The translations under genes and the position numbers were made by a program. Of a stretch of 64,000 bases of DNA, positions 12,272 to 22,708 are shown in pieces. The notes under the pieces were generated by a model, which made no database searches, was not told where the DNA came from, and worked only from the letters and a program-made list of their open reading frames with translations. The DNA comes from Thelonectria olida (lineage: Eukaryota; Ascomycota; Sordariomycetes; Hypocreales; Nectriaceae), in NCBI GenBank assembly GCA_020736575.1, contig JAGPYM010000009.1:124001-188000 (forward strand), written 5' to 3'. The first letter of the stretch is position 1, and each line of letters begins with the position of its first letter.

Positions 12272-15200
12272 GATGGACAAGTGAGCAAACCCAGGCCACA
12301 GACCGAAGACGTAGTTGGAGCTCGATCGAAATCGTTGAGGTTGCAATTGTCAAGGAAGAAGGTGTCTTGGAAAATATTGATGGGGATACCACCGAACCCC
12401 AGCCGAAAGCAGCTGGTGATGGCGGTAGACAGCGGCAGCTGGCGGTTGGCGAGTGTGGCGATACGAGGCGGCTGATGCGAAGGGGAACGGAGCCGGTTGG
12501 ACGGATGAGTGAACTCTTGGCTTGCAGCTCAGCTCACCGAGAGGCCGTCGAGGTTATTGAGAGGGGAGGTGAGTGGCGGAATGGGGGAAAGACGACAAAG
12601 CTGAGCCCATCACGAGGAGTCGCGAGCAAGCGCGCGGGCGCGGCGGCGGCCGGGTAAATGTGTCGTCGTGAGTGTCGTCGCCTCGTCTGGCCACTCGATG
12701 ACGGCGTTCTGTATTGTTTGCTATGTCCCAATGGCAAGATTCCTCCAACCCACGGCCGGCCAGGTCGGCTGCCTCCAAGTCTGCGCACTATCGCCGGTGT
12801 CTTACTTCCCGATCGTGTCTCTTCGAAGGTTGTAGTCGTCTACGAAATGTTGATGGACCAGTTGTGAAGCTGTCCGTGGTGAGATTGAATACCTTGTGTT
12901 GCTTTGAGATGAGAGGTGTCAGAGAAGTGGGTGGTGTGTACTGAGACCCCTGCCGTCCATCGACTGTTGAGCCGCGGAGGTAATTGACCCCTGTGATTCG
13001 GCCCAAAAAGTAGCAATTACAAGTTGAGACCAGACTTCGGTGCCGAAGGAGTGAGTGCAGAAGCAGCCGAGGGTCGGTAACGTGCGATAGATAAGTAAAT
13101 GATGTACGCCGCGTGTAGAAGGGGTTTCAATCCGCGAGGTGACTGGCCGATGAAGGAGTTATGAGGACGAATGGGGCAGCGGGGTGGGCGGGTTCAACGC
13201 AAACAGCCCTGTAAAGTGTTGCCAGAGTGCTGGGAAATCCGGGAATCCGGGATCATGGGACGACGACGGCAACGACAACGACGACGGCTTGAAGCGTTGG
13301 GAGTGTCCAGCTGGGACAGACTCCAGATTGAGTCCCGCCTGGGTGCAAATGCGAAGCCCGGGAGGGGAGAATTTGTGGATAGCTGAGGGCAATCGAGACG
13401 ACGTGGGTGAGAGATGGAGGAGCCCACTCTGTACATACGAATAGAGTACGTTATCCAGTTATGTGGACGGTTCCTGGTGTGGAATGAATCGTGACCAGCG
13501 TCAAGTTCTAAAGGTAAGACCCCGTCACGACTGGGGACAGACGTCGTCGTCGTCGTCGCGAGCACTGGAGACCCTATCCGTTGCCTGTAGGGGAGCAGAG
13601 ATCAGAGATACGATTGGAGGATGCCGGAACTGCAGAAGACTGTGGGCTCAGGATGGATTGATTGATTGCTGTAAATTATTGCAGCTATGTACTCGGCTCT
13701 TGGTTCAACGACTGCAGAGATGAGATGGAATGGACGAACAAGGATGATGGATCGAAGAGAGTGTGAGGGTGAAGTTGAAGTGAGAAAGTGGAAAGTGGGT
13801 GGTGGAGGTTGGTGGAGCTGCCTGCCAGTTGGAGATGCGCTCGGACGTGCGTGTGGACCCCAGCTGTCGCAGCCTCTGCGGAGCATCCGTACCTTACTAT
13901 GAATAGGTAAGCAATTGAGGTCCACGGAAAGGTAGGCGGTTACCTTATTACCTTTTCATACAGAAGAGAAAAGGTGCAACGCCTCAAAATTCCAGCCTCC
14001 AATCAATTCGCTCCTTCGTTCCATAGGTTGTTCTGGCCCCTCGTCGGCCAACATATTTGTCAGTTGCGGCGTAGGGCATAGGTAGCTAGGGGTATCCGTG
14101 TAAGACCAGACAGACGGCTTCCTATTCGTACGAATGGCCGGAGAGTGAGACAGCAAGCGGCAGCTGTCGATGGGTCGTTAGCTGGGCATTTGTCGGGTGC
14201 AAGCAGGGTCCCTCCCAGGAAAAGCTCCGAAGCAAAACGGCGAGAGAGCGTCCAAGGAAGAGAGGCATGTGCAAAGGGATAAGAACAAGATAGGTAAGCA
14301 AGTAGGTAGGCATGGAGGGGCGGAGGAATATCGGTGTCCGATGCCCAGTGGATCTAACAGAAAGGTCCTGACGCCTGACATATGACTGACCAGCATTCAT
14401 TAGACTGAACGATGAGCTGAGGCATGGACAGGGAAAACTGTCCCAAGGGGAAAGAAAGGAAGCCAAGTCTCCCAATAACCAGACGGATGGATTGCCGCCC
14501 TAAGCCATCGCATGGGTCGGAAAAGGTAAGGGTTAGGTCTACGGGTCCGTCGGCGAGTTGGTTCGTGCCTCCCAAGCCCTGGGAGGCCCTCCGCACAGTA
14601 CTTGTCGTCTTTATTTGGCAGTATTGCAGTAATACGAATACACGAATGCACAGAGTAGGTAACTTACGAGATACTGGAAATGGAATGTCGCATTCCTTAT
14701 TATCAGATGGTGTTAATGGCTTATGCGTTACGCATGGAGATGGACTCCCGTGCAGCAGAGAAGCGATGGCGTATCAGACATTGTCATCATCGGTCAAAGA
14801 GAGAGGAAGCATTTACAGACATCATCCTTACTCAACCGAATATCTAATTTGTCAATACGGATACCTCTCTTGGCCGTCATGCCCCAACTGTGTGGTGTGC
14901 GACATAATCCCCCAGATTCAAACATCACCCCAACATCCTGGCAAGGGCCACTTCTCGTCCCAAGCATTCCGTACGGATAGCCGTTGGTGAAGAGCACATT
15001 GACAGCGGAGGACATAAAAAGAGAAGAAAAAAAAAGGAGTTGCGAGATTGTAAGCACTAACCATATGGTGGGATGCCATCGACGCCATCGTTCAGCTCGC
15101 GTTGTTTCAAGCTCGTTTGCAACTTACGGTACGTTGCATTATTAGTCGATGCAAGGCATGATGCGTCTGTTCTTGATCGCCGTCAACCATCGACTTTTGC

Positions 15201-16875
15201 CCGTTAAAGTAGCAAGTCGAGAAAAGGGTTCGAATAATCTCCCACTCAAAGCCGAGACTCGGCCGAACGACGTCCATTTGCCATAAACAGAGACCGCAAG
15301 CTGAGCATGCAGCGTACTATTAACTGGCTTCAGCTGGGCATGGTTTAAATTAGGGTTGGCATGATTGTGGTACCTCACCTACCTCAGCCCAATCCAGCCC
15401 GTTGATCCCCCTGTTTCCTAGAGAAGGGCCAAATCTCAAGACTCGACCGCGATTGGGGGGGGGGGGGAGTTGTTTGGGCAAGAGTGAGAGCGCCCGTATC
15501 TTTGCCAGTATTGCCAGTATCCATCCGGATAGGATTGGCTAGGGAGGGATCTTCTTGAAGTGTTGCTCCGAAGTACGCAGTCTATGGCTTGGTCCGAAGC
15601 ACCCTACCCTGTACAGTCGAGCCATGTCGAGGTGGAGAGAATACCTCAGGTCTAGCTAGACATCCCCTTCAGCGTAAGGATCCCCGGACCACTTCCTGTC
15701 CTCGTCATGTGAACCCTAAAGATCGCAAAGCTTGCGAGGGTGTCGCAGGGACCGTACCTTAGTTATTCGTACTTCGTACATAGTGCACCTCTCGTTTCCC
15801 CATTGCCCACGCAACGAATCTTACTCAGCTACGTAGCTAGTACTGATGCATCATGCTACTGGACCGCCTGTGCCTCACCAGTGCTTGTGAGTTGTGCCAC
15901 AAAAAGAGAATAAACGAGACAAGCGAACACACGCGAAACACAAGGCTTATCCGATGCGGGCAATACCGTATCAGAAGCGTCATCTCACTCGAGAATGAGC
16001 CCATTCCCGAGCAACGAATTAGATGTACTCGGTGAAAGGGTTGCACTTCCAAGGTGAATTTGGCGGGGGATCAGCGGTGGCATCTCTGGGCAGCTGCTCC
16101 ACCCCCGTCGATGACGTCGTTTTGTTTTCAGCCTCCATGAAAGCAATTGCTAACCCAACGCCAGCTGCCCTGGGCCCTCCTTCCTTCAGGACGACAAGAG
16201 CACGTGTGAGGGCAACAAGTACCTTCGTACCTGCGCCAATCTTGGACAACCATTGAACAGGCCAATGAATGCTCGCGAAATGCCGTGTGGCTTGCGACCG
16301 ATTTCGTCATACATTTACTTGCCGGCACTTGGTGCATCATACCTGCCTCCATCCGCCAACCAAGTCTCTATCAAAGCCGTGATCCGTGAACTCGACCTGC
16401 CTTGCTGCCCAAGTCCTGTTCTTGCACTACCGATTAGCCAAGGAGTCGTCATAGCTGTCCTACCAATACCGGGCGTCTCCCATCACACCCGGTGCTATTT
16501 CCCTTCGGAACCCGGCTTGGCTTGTCAACACTTGAAGATCGAAGCAGTGAATACCACGACTTGAGCCTTGGCAATGTACAAAGTACCTTACCTGACCTTA
16601 GCCACTAACTTCCATATCAAACGTAACGACGTCAGTGCCATTGACTGTCTCGTACATAGTCACCCTGCCTCCCTGCAGTTAGACTTGCCGCGTTCCCCGG
16701 CTCGTCATAACGTGAAGCTCGAACTTGACTTATATTCCCCGACTCCCTCCTGCAATCCTCATCTACTTCCCTTTCTTCATCCACTCACCTGCCACCACCG
16801 ACCTAAACCAACGCCTCCAACACTTTGAACTTCCCATTCTGCACTTTCTTCACTCGTCGTCTCACATAATACATC
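12272..16875. other. Gene-poor region of 4.6 kb
   Basis: This lies between two divergent starts, so it contains both promoters. The longest ATG-initiated frame is 188 codons (14424-14990). It has no domain, signal peptide or recognisable motif. A run of 13 G lies at 15455-15467. AGGTAGG-type motifs occur near 13930 and 14306. A pyrimidine-rich stretch at about 16730-16875 precedes the next start. I see no tRNA, transposon termini or convincing gene. Confidence 0.45.
15455..15467. repeat. Poly-G tract (13 nt)
   Basis: Thirteen consecutive G residues occur in a non-coding region. Such tracts vary in length and are prone to sequencing error. Confidence 0.8.
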
Positions 16876-18016
16876 ATGGAGTCCATCAGCCAAGTCGCTG
16901 CCGCAGCTGCTAAGGCTGTCTGGGGAGAAGACACTACCCACAAGGAGCCAGTCTCTGGAGTCCAGGGAGATGTTTCCAAGGGCGAGCCCTATGACGCCGG
17001 TAACCTGGGTACGCCCTCATTGTGCATTCCTCAAGCACTTGTATGCTGACAGACATCTGCTAGCCACACCCCAACAGGAGCGAGTCGAAGAAAATCTTGA
17101 AGGTCGCAGCAATGATGAGAGCACAAAAATCTCAGCCTTAACCCAGAATACCTCAAGCGTCCCCCAGAAAGCCACGCGAGAAAGCGAATTCCTCCCCCTT
17201 GCTCCCGAAGAGAATACGTCATCTTCCCAGTACAAGCAAGAGAAGACATCACTGCCCGGGTCCACCGAGAACACATCCTCCTTCTCACGAGAGAACGAAT
17301 CGCCCCCCCAGTCAACTGGTGAAAACACCAAGTTTGGTTCTTACGAGACAGGTAGTTTCGAGAAGACGCCTCAGGACACCTCCAAGTTGCGCGATGACAC
17401 TACCACCACCGACTTTGCCAACAAGTCAAGCAATCTCGGTGAGGGCCTGGAGGGAGAGAGGTTTGATTCTCGACCTTCTGAGAAGTTGGACTCGCGACCT
17501 TCCGAGAAGCTGGACTCGCGACCTTCCGAGAAGCTGGACTCGCGATCTTCCGAGAAGCTGGACTCGCGACCTTCCGAGAAGTTGGACTCGCGGTCTTCAG
17601 AGAATCTGGAATCTGGAAGCTTCACCTCCCATCCTGAGGCAACCGCCTTCGGAAATGACACATCCAACTCACGACGCACCCATGTGCCTGAGCCAGAGTC
17701 CCTAGAGTCTAAGGGCAAAAAGAACGAAAATGAAGAAGAGTCCCAGGGTACAGGCCAAGAGTATGTTCGCTCAAGCGGCTTTGCTGCTGATGGCGGAGAC
17801 TTTGATGCTACCAAGCCTGGCGCTGGACGTGAGGCAGACCGTAAGTGTACTCTGCTGACTTCAAGTGCGAACAATGGCTAATTACCCTTATTAGGTCTAT
17901 GGGAAGAAAAGGGGAACCATCCCGATGAACAGGGGTCCCACGGTGGTCACGGAAGCAAGGACAAGCCTAGCCTCGGTCACCGACTCAAGGAGAAGCTGCA
18001 CCTTGGCAAGGAATAA
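16876..18016 (+). CDS. Intrinsically disordered hydrophilic protein with octapeptide repeats
   Basis: Exons 16876-17008, 17064-17840 and 17895-18016 give 343 residues. The N-terminus is an Ala-rich helix (MESISQVAAAAAKAVWGED) followed by EPVSGVQGDVSKGEPYDAGN, a type of segment I associate with fungal proteins of unknown function. The middle is Ser/Glu/Asn-rich with no hydrophobic core. It contains six copies of an octapeptide LDSRPSEK (variants FDSRPSEK, LDSRSSEK, LDSRSSEN). The C-terminus KPSLGHRLKEKLHLGKE is basic and amphipathic. There is no signal peptide or membrane segment. Low complexity and hydrophilicity recall stress-protective or membrane-associating disordered proteins, but this is only inference. 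The reading frame is supported by clean splice sites and conserved phase. Confidence 0.8.
17462..17605 (+). repeat. 24-bp coding tandem repeat, six units
   Basis: Six consecutive 24-nt units encode (L/F)DSR(P/S)SE(K/N). Differences between units are mostly single-base (CCT/TCT, CTG/TTG). The unit is a multiple of three, so copy number can change without breaking the frame. A degenerate seventh unit (LESGSF) follows. Confidence 0.9.
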
Positions 18017-18395
18017 GGGTTGAGGGTATAATGAACGACATGTAATGACGGTTGCTTTCCCATGTGTTGTTAGGTGTATTCGTATTTGTTATTCGCAATT
18101 TACCCCGACCTAATGGTCTATTTTGTTACTGGGATAATTTCCGGACTCGATGATGGTTCAGTGCCACCATGTGAAGGCGCCTGCAATGCGCCTGCAATGT
18201 TGTCCCATTCAAGCCACAGGTACCTGTATGTCTGGTGGCCCTGTTATTCAACGATGCCGTTCTTGAAAGTCAGCAAACCCGCGTCTCTTATTCGAATGGG
18301 ACAGAGACGAATTATGCCAGGCAAGGTCTAAATACGAGACATCCTGGCTTTATGACGACTGATTATTAGTGGCTGTGCGCTGAGTAATTCCATGC
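18017..18395. other. Intergenic region before TPR-CHAT relic
   Basis: These 379 bp contain the 3' UTR of the disordered-protein gene and the sequence upstream of the relic. No clear promoter element is seen. Confidence 0.4.
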
Positions 18396-21300
18396 ATGTC
18401 AGAGATGGTAGTTCCTTCTTTCATACCTACGCATCTTGCTCTTAATCTTCTCACGACCACCCATGGCTCAACAATGGATGGCCTTGGCATTTCGCTACCC
18501 GGCCAAAGTCCACAGGACTCACTCCAGGCCCTGGAGGACTACTCAAAGCAACATGTACCCAAATATCACCTGGGGATTCCAACCCGAGACGGATCTCTCT
18601 CTACCACGCATGCCTGGGAATTCATGGAGCTTCTCCCGAGAGCTATCAAATCGAGTCCTAATGATTACTCCGGTCACCGCCGCCTGATAGCCATACTCGG
18701 TCACGCCCTTGATGACGGCAAAGAATAGGACGTTGATCCCACAGAAGTCGATGGATTGATTGAGCGTGTCAGGCGAGTGACAGATGTCACTTCCGACACT
18801 CATCCAGAGTTGCCAGAGCTGTTGATCGCCCAAAGCCACCTCTTCCAGGCTCGATATCACAAGTCGAAAGCGGTGCATGATCTCGATGCAGCAAAGACTC
18901 TAGGCAGAGAGCTTTTAATGCTACCCCTCGAAACCATGTGAAGTGGGCCGACCGCTTGAACGGCATCACTCGTGCAGTTTCGCGCAAGTCTAGGGACGAA
19001 GCTGTGAAAATGGCACGCAAAGCACTCGACTTGACACCTGATAGCCACCTTGACAAGGATAACGTGCTGTGGCAACTGGGGGAAACGCTTTGGCTCAGAG
19101 CTGGGACAATCGGAGCGCGGGGCCGGATTTTCACGAATCTATGAAGATATCGTGGGATGCTATTTCTGTTACCCCGGGTAGCAGGCAGTGGCAGATACCC
19201 TTTCGACGAGACAACATTGCATCTCGTCTCAAGGCCATGTACCGACAGGCAGGTGACATCTCTCATCTTGACGGGGCTATCAAAATCGAGCAAGAAAGGG
19301 ACCATCCTGACCTTGAAGACTTGCTGTTGTATCAGGTCGGAGAGCTGTTCATTCGCAGGTACAGCAGGACAGGGGCCATGGCCGATCTCGACGAGTCTAT
19401 TCGACGGATAGAGCGAGTCGAGTCGCTGCAGCCAAGGGACGCGCAACCTATAGAGTGGCGCAACGCCCTCGCTGCTGGATATGGACAGAGATACTTGGTA
19501 ACAAGATTAAGATCAGATGCTGATGAGTCTATCCGAATCCTGCGAGACATCGGACAAGACACTAGCCGCAGACAGGCTTCAAAGTACGAATTTGGCATCA
19601 ACCCGCGTCTTCGAAACGAGAATCTTCTCAGCCTTGCGGATCAACTTGGTAACAGGTCTCGGAGGACTGGGTCGATTCAAGATCTGGACGTGGCTATCGA
19701 AATTGAGGGGCAGGCTATCAATGCACACGACGAAAAGAAGACGAGTTTTGAGAAACAGCCCGTTTTCAGCAATCATGGAATGTGGCTGTTGGAGAGATAT
19801 CGCGCAACAAAGATGAGGGCCGATCTTAAGAAGGCGTGCAGAATCTGCCAACAAGCTGTCGATGCAGATTGGGCGAGCCCGAGTAGAGCGTTCGCATTGT
19901 GCGCGCTTGGAGATGTATATCGACAAAAGTACGCGGCGTCCGGGACCACGGAAGATATCATGCAAGCCATCCAAGCCTTTGGACCCTCTCTGTCACAGAC
20001 CAACGCGCCCCTTCAAGATCGCATCAAGGCTGGCATAAGACTTCTTGAATCACATGCCCTCATATCACAGTGGCAAAAAGCTTTCTATGCAGCCAAGACA
20101 ACTCTTGCGTTGCTTCACAACATGATATCCCGATCACTCGAAAATCCAGAGAAGCAGCACATCTTGGCCCAGTTTGCCGGATTCGCCTCAGATGCAGCTG
20201 CAGTAGCCCTCCACGCACAGAAAGGGCCCCTCGTTGCGCTGGACTTTCTCGAGCAGGGCCGTGGGCTGCTCGCTACATCTCTAGAGGACATGCGTACGGA
20301 TATTGCTGAGTTGCGGGAAAGGTGTCCCGACATGGCTGAGCAGTTTGTCCGCCTTCGAGACTTGCTCGAGCTGTCAGCATCCCGCCATGTCCCCAAGGGA
20401 TCCGAGAACGACGACAAGATCGTGCTGAGACCAGGTCCATTCAGCGTCATAACTTGGAAAACAAGCTCGATCAGCTGGTCCTCAAGATACGCGGGCAACC
20501 TTGACTTGAAGACTTCCTTGCGGCTCCAAGTCGGGCTGATGTGCAAGCATCGGCGAACCATGGGCCAATCGCTATCATCAATGTCAGCCCGTACCGTTAT
20601 GATGCGTTTCTAGTAGAAGAGCACGAGATTCGCGCTTTGACCCTTCCCAAGCTCAGCAAAGGAGAAGCTCAAGAGAAAGCGCGAGTTCAGGGGCCAAGAC
20701 TAGGGACTCCAAGTACACTCGAGTGGCTTTGGGACTCTATCGCAGAACCAGTCCTGGATGCTCTCGGCTTCACCCAGCCACCAATGCATAGCAACAATAG
20801 CAACAGCTGGCTACATGTATGGTGAGTGCCGACCGGTCCCTTGAGCAATTTCCCCCTACATGCTACTGGTTACCACAGACAGACAGCGGTTTCTACAGAC
20901 ACTATGATGGATCGAGCCATGTCATCTTACAGCTCATCCATCAAGACAATTATGCATAGCAGGCGCCGTCGTTTCTATACTTCATCACCAGAGATACAAC
21001 CCCAAGCGCTTTTCGTGGCTATGCAAAACACCCCGGAATGTAGCCCACTTCCGTCTGCGATGGACGAGCTGTCGTTGCTCCAGGGCCTCTTCAAGTCAAT
21101 GGCCTGGAATGCACAGGCATCTGGACGCAAGAAGCAGGACGTCATTTCGCACTTGTCTTCGTGCCAGGTATTCCACTTCGCCAGCCACGGTCACACGGAC
21201 AGGACCAATCCCGGCCGGAGCTTCCTGTACTTGGAGGACTGGAAGAACGACCGCTTCACAGTTGTCGACCTCTTGGACCTCAACTTCCGCCAAGGGTCCC

Positions 21301-21728
21301 CGTTCCTCGCCTATCTCTCAGCCTGCGGGACCGGCCAGATTAGAGAAGAGGAGTTCGTCGACGAAAGCATCCATCTGATCAGCGCCTTTCAGCTCGCCGG
21401 CTTTCGCCATGTTGTCGGCACTCTTTGGGAGGTTAACGAAGACTTGTGCGTGGACATGGCAAAGATCACGTATGAAACAATCATGGCCGAGGGTGTGACG
21501 GACGATTCTGTGTGCCTGGGTCAGCACACGGCCACGAGGAGACTTCGGGATAATTGGCGAAGTGGCTCATCACCGCGCACTAAGAATCGTGACGAGAAGG
21601 CGGCGAGCAAACGAGGCATCCACCATCCGGGCGACAGACAGGGCCGCCACGTTTATCCATGCGAGGACGAGGATGACGATGAGGACGAAGAGCTTCATTG
21701 GGTTTCCTTTGTTCATTTTGGCGTATAA
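18396..21728 (+). pseudogene. Degraded TPR-CHAT (caspase-like) protein gene
   Basis: Conceptual translation in pieces gives TPR-type helical repeats followed by a C-terminal CHAT domain ending ELHWVSFVHFGV. The coding line is broken by TAG 18726-18728, a frameshift near 18920-18935 (frame 0 to frame 2), a shift near 19110-19135 (to frame 1), a shift near 20400-20430 (back to frame 0), TGA 20502-20504 inside the segment GQP-stop-LEDFL, and TGA 20823-20825. The last replaces the second Trp of a conserved W-W-x-PTGPLS motif. The longest intact block is 19069-20613. The CHAT region keeps FHFASHGHTD and YLSACGTG, the His and Cys elements of the caspase-like fold. In fungi such proteins belong to the NLR-like/heterokaryon-incompatibility repertoire. 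Introns do not plausibly remove all breaks, because conserved protein sequence runs across them. The 5' limit is uncertain. Confidence 0.82.
20904..21728 (+). other. Residual open CHAT-domain frame within the relic
   Basis: After the TGA at 20823-20825 the frame stays open to 21728, and the first ATG is at 20904. This could encode about 274 residues comprising the CHAT fold with its His (ASHGH) and Cys (SACGTG) elements, ending in an acidic tail and HWVSFVHFGV. Whether it is transcribed or translated is unknown. It may simply be the least decayed end of the pseudogene. Confidence 0.4.
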
Positions 21729-22708
21729 CATACCCAAGGAGCATCCTGACTTTTCGTATGCCTTTGCGTTTCCGATCTGTTGACGAGCTGTTAAGGGCGG
21801 GTCATTGTGCCGCCTGTGCCGCCTGTGCCGCATCCGGGGCAATTGGGGTCTCCAGATTTCAGTTCGAAACAGGATCCTGGAGCCTTACCCCGACTTTGGT
21901 TACCAATCACCTCCTCGTCTTATACATGGGGAAACCTCCTGAATGGCCTCATGTTGAGCCTGGACCCAATAGTGTCTGAGTGGTAAGATCAACACACAAC
22001 AATCATGACACAACACAAGACCAGCGGAAAACAGACAGACAAATGCTCCAAACCGGCTCCAGAGGCCGTCGTGTCATTTGCACCATAGCCACCTTGCACT
22101 TGTTCCCATAAATTCAGTGTTCTGGTACATGTATGCATATCCGGGCCCTTTATACGGCCTCTCAGGTATATCCAGGTCCATCCTTTCGGCCCTTGCAGCC
22201 CTACCCCTAGACACCGGGACATCCATTCCATTTTCGGCACCTAGACAAACGCAGTTGCGCCGTCGGTCTGAATAGAACAGGCTCGCTTGGAGCAACGGAA
22301 TCCTATTCCACACAGCTTAGTCCATCTCATAACCCCCCCCCCCCCCCCCGGGTCTGATAGTACCAGTGTTGGCAGACACTAGACTGTCCTGATCCAATTC
22401 TGTTTTCAGCCCCCCGTCAAGACCCTTGTTGAACGTTACATCTCATCACACAGTTTCTTGCCCGCGCCTATTTTCGGGCCGCCCTCCGTCTCTGTAGATC
22501 TGATTAGGCCAGTATGGTGCTGTTGGCTGCAACAAAGTGACGCTCGCGCAAACCTCTCTCGTAGTGGTGTGCAACAGGTATCGCAAGTAATGCAGACAAC
22601 GGCCTGTCGATATGGCCATCAACACAGCCGTGGGATGCAGATCCCTGGCAAACCTCCCCCATGAACGCACGCAGCGGAATGAGTCTTCGCAAGAGACAGG
22701 GTGGTCGT
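21729..22708. other. Intergenic region between CHAT relic and RasGEF 3' end
   Basis: These 980 bp include the 3' UTR of the RasGEF gene and the tail of the relic. The notable feature is a C17 homopolymer at 22333-22349. No gene is recognised. Confidence 0.45.
22333..22349. repeat. Poly-C tract (17 nt)
   Basis: Seventeen consecutive C residues occur in a non-coding region. Its exact length should be treated as uncertain. Confidence 0.8.

Noticed and set aside
14424..14990. Plus-strand ATG frame of 188 codons
   Set aside because: No domain, signal peptide or conserved motif is recognised. It lies in a gene-poor region where frames of this size occur by chance.
14794..15057. Minus-strand 87-codon frame with a hydrophobic start and several Cys, like a small secreted protein
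   Set aside because: It begins with GTG rather than ATG, no convincing upstream exon could be built, and the T-rich stretch looks like a random hydrophobic translation.
15220..15250. GGTTCGAATAA, similar to a tRNA B box
   Set aside because: No A box, acceptor stem or cloverleaf pairing could be found around it.
16019..16256. Minus-strand 76-codon frame with an amphipathic N-terminus
   Set aside because: It starts with TTG, and the overlapping ATG frame encodes an unrelated short peptide. There is no support for a gene.
20821..20878. Possible intron (GTGAGT to CACAG) rescuing the TGA in the CHAT gene
   Set aside because: Splicing there would itself create TGA at the junction and would remove the conserved PTGPLS segment.
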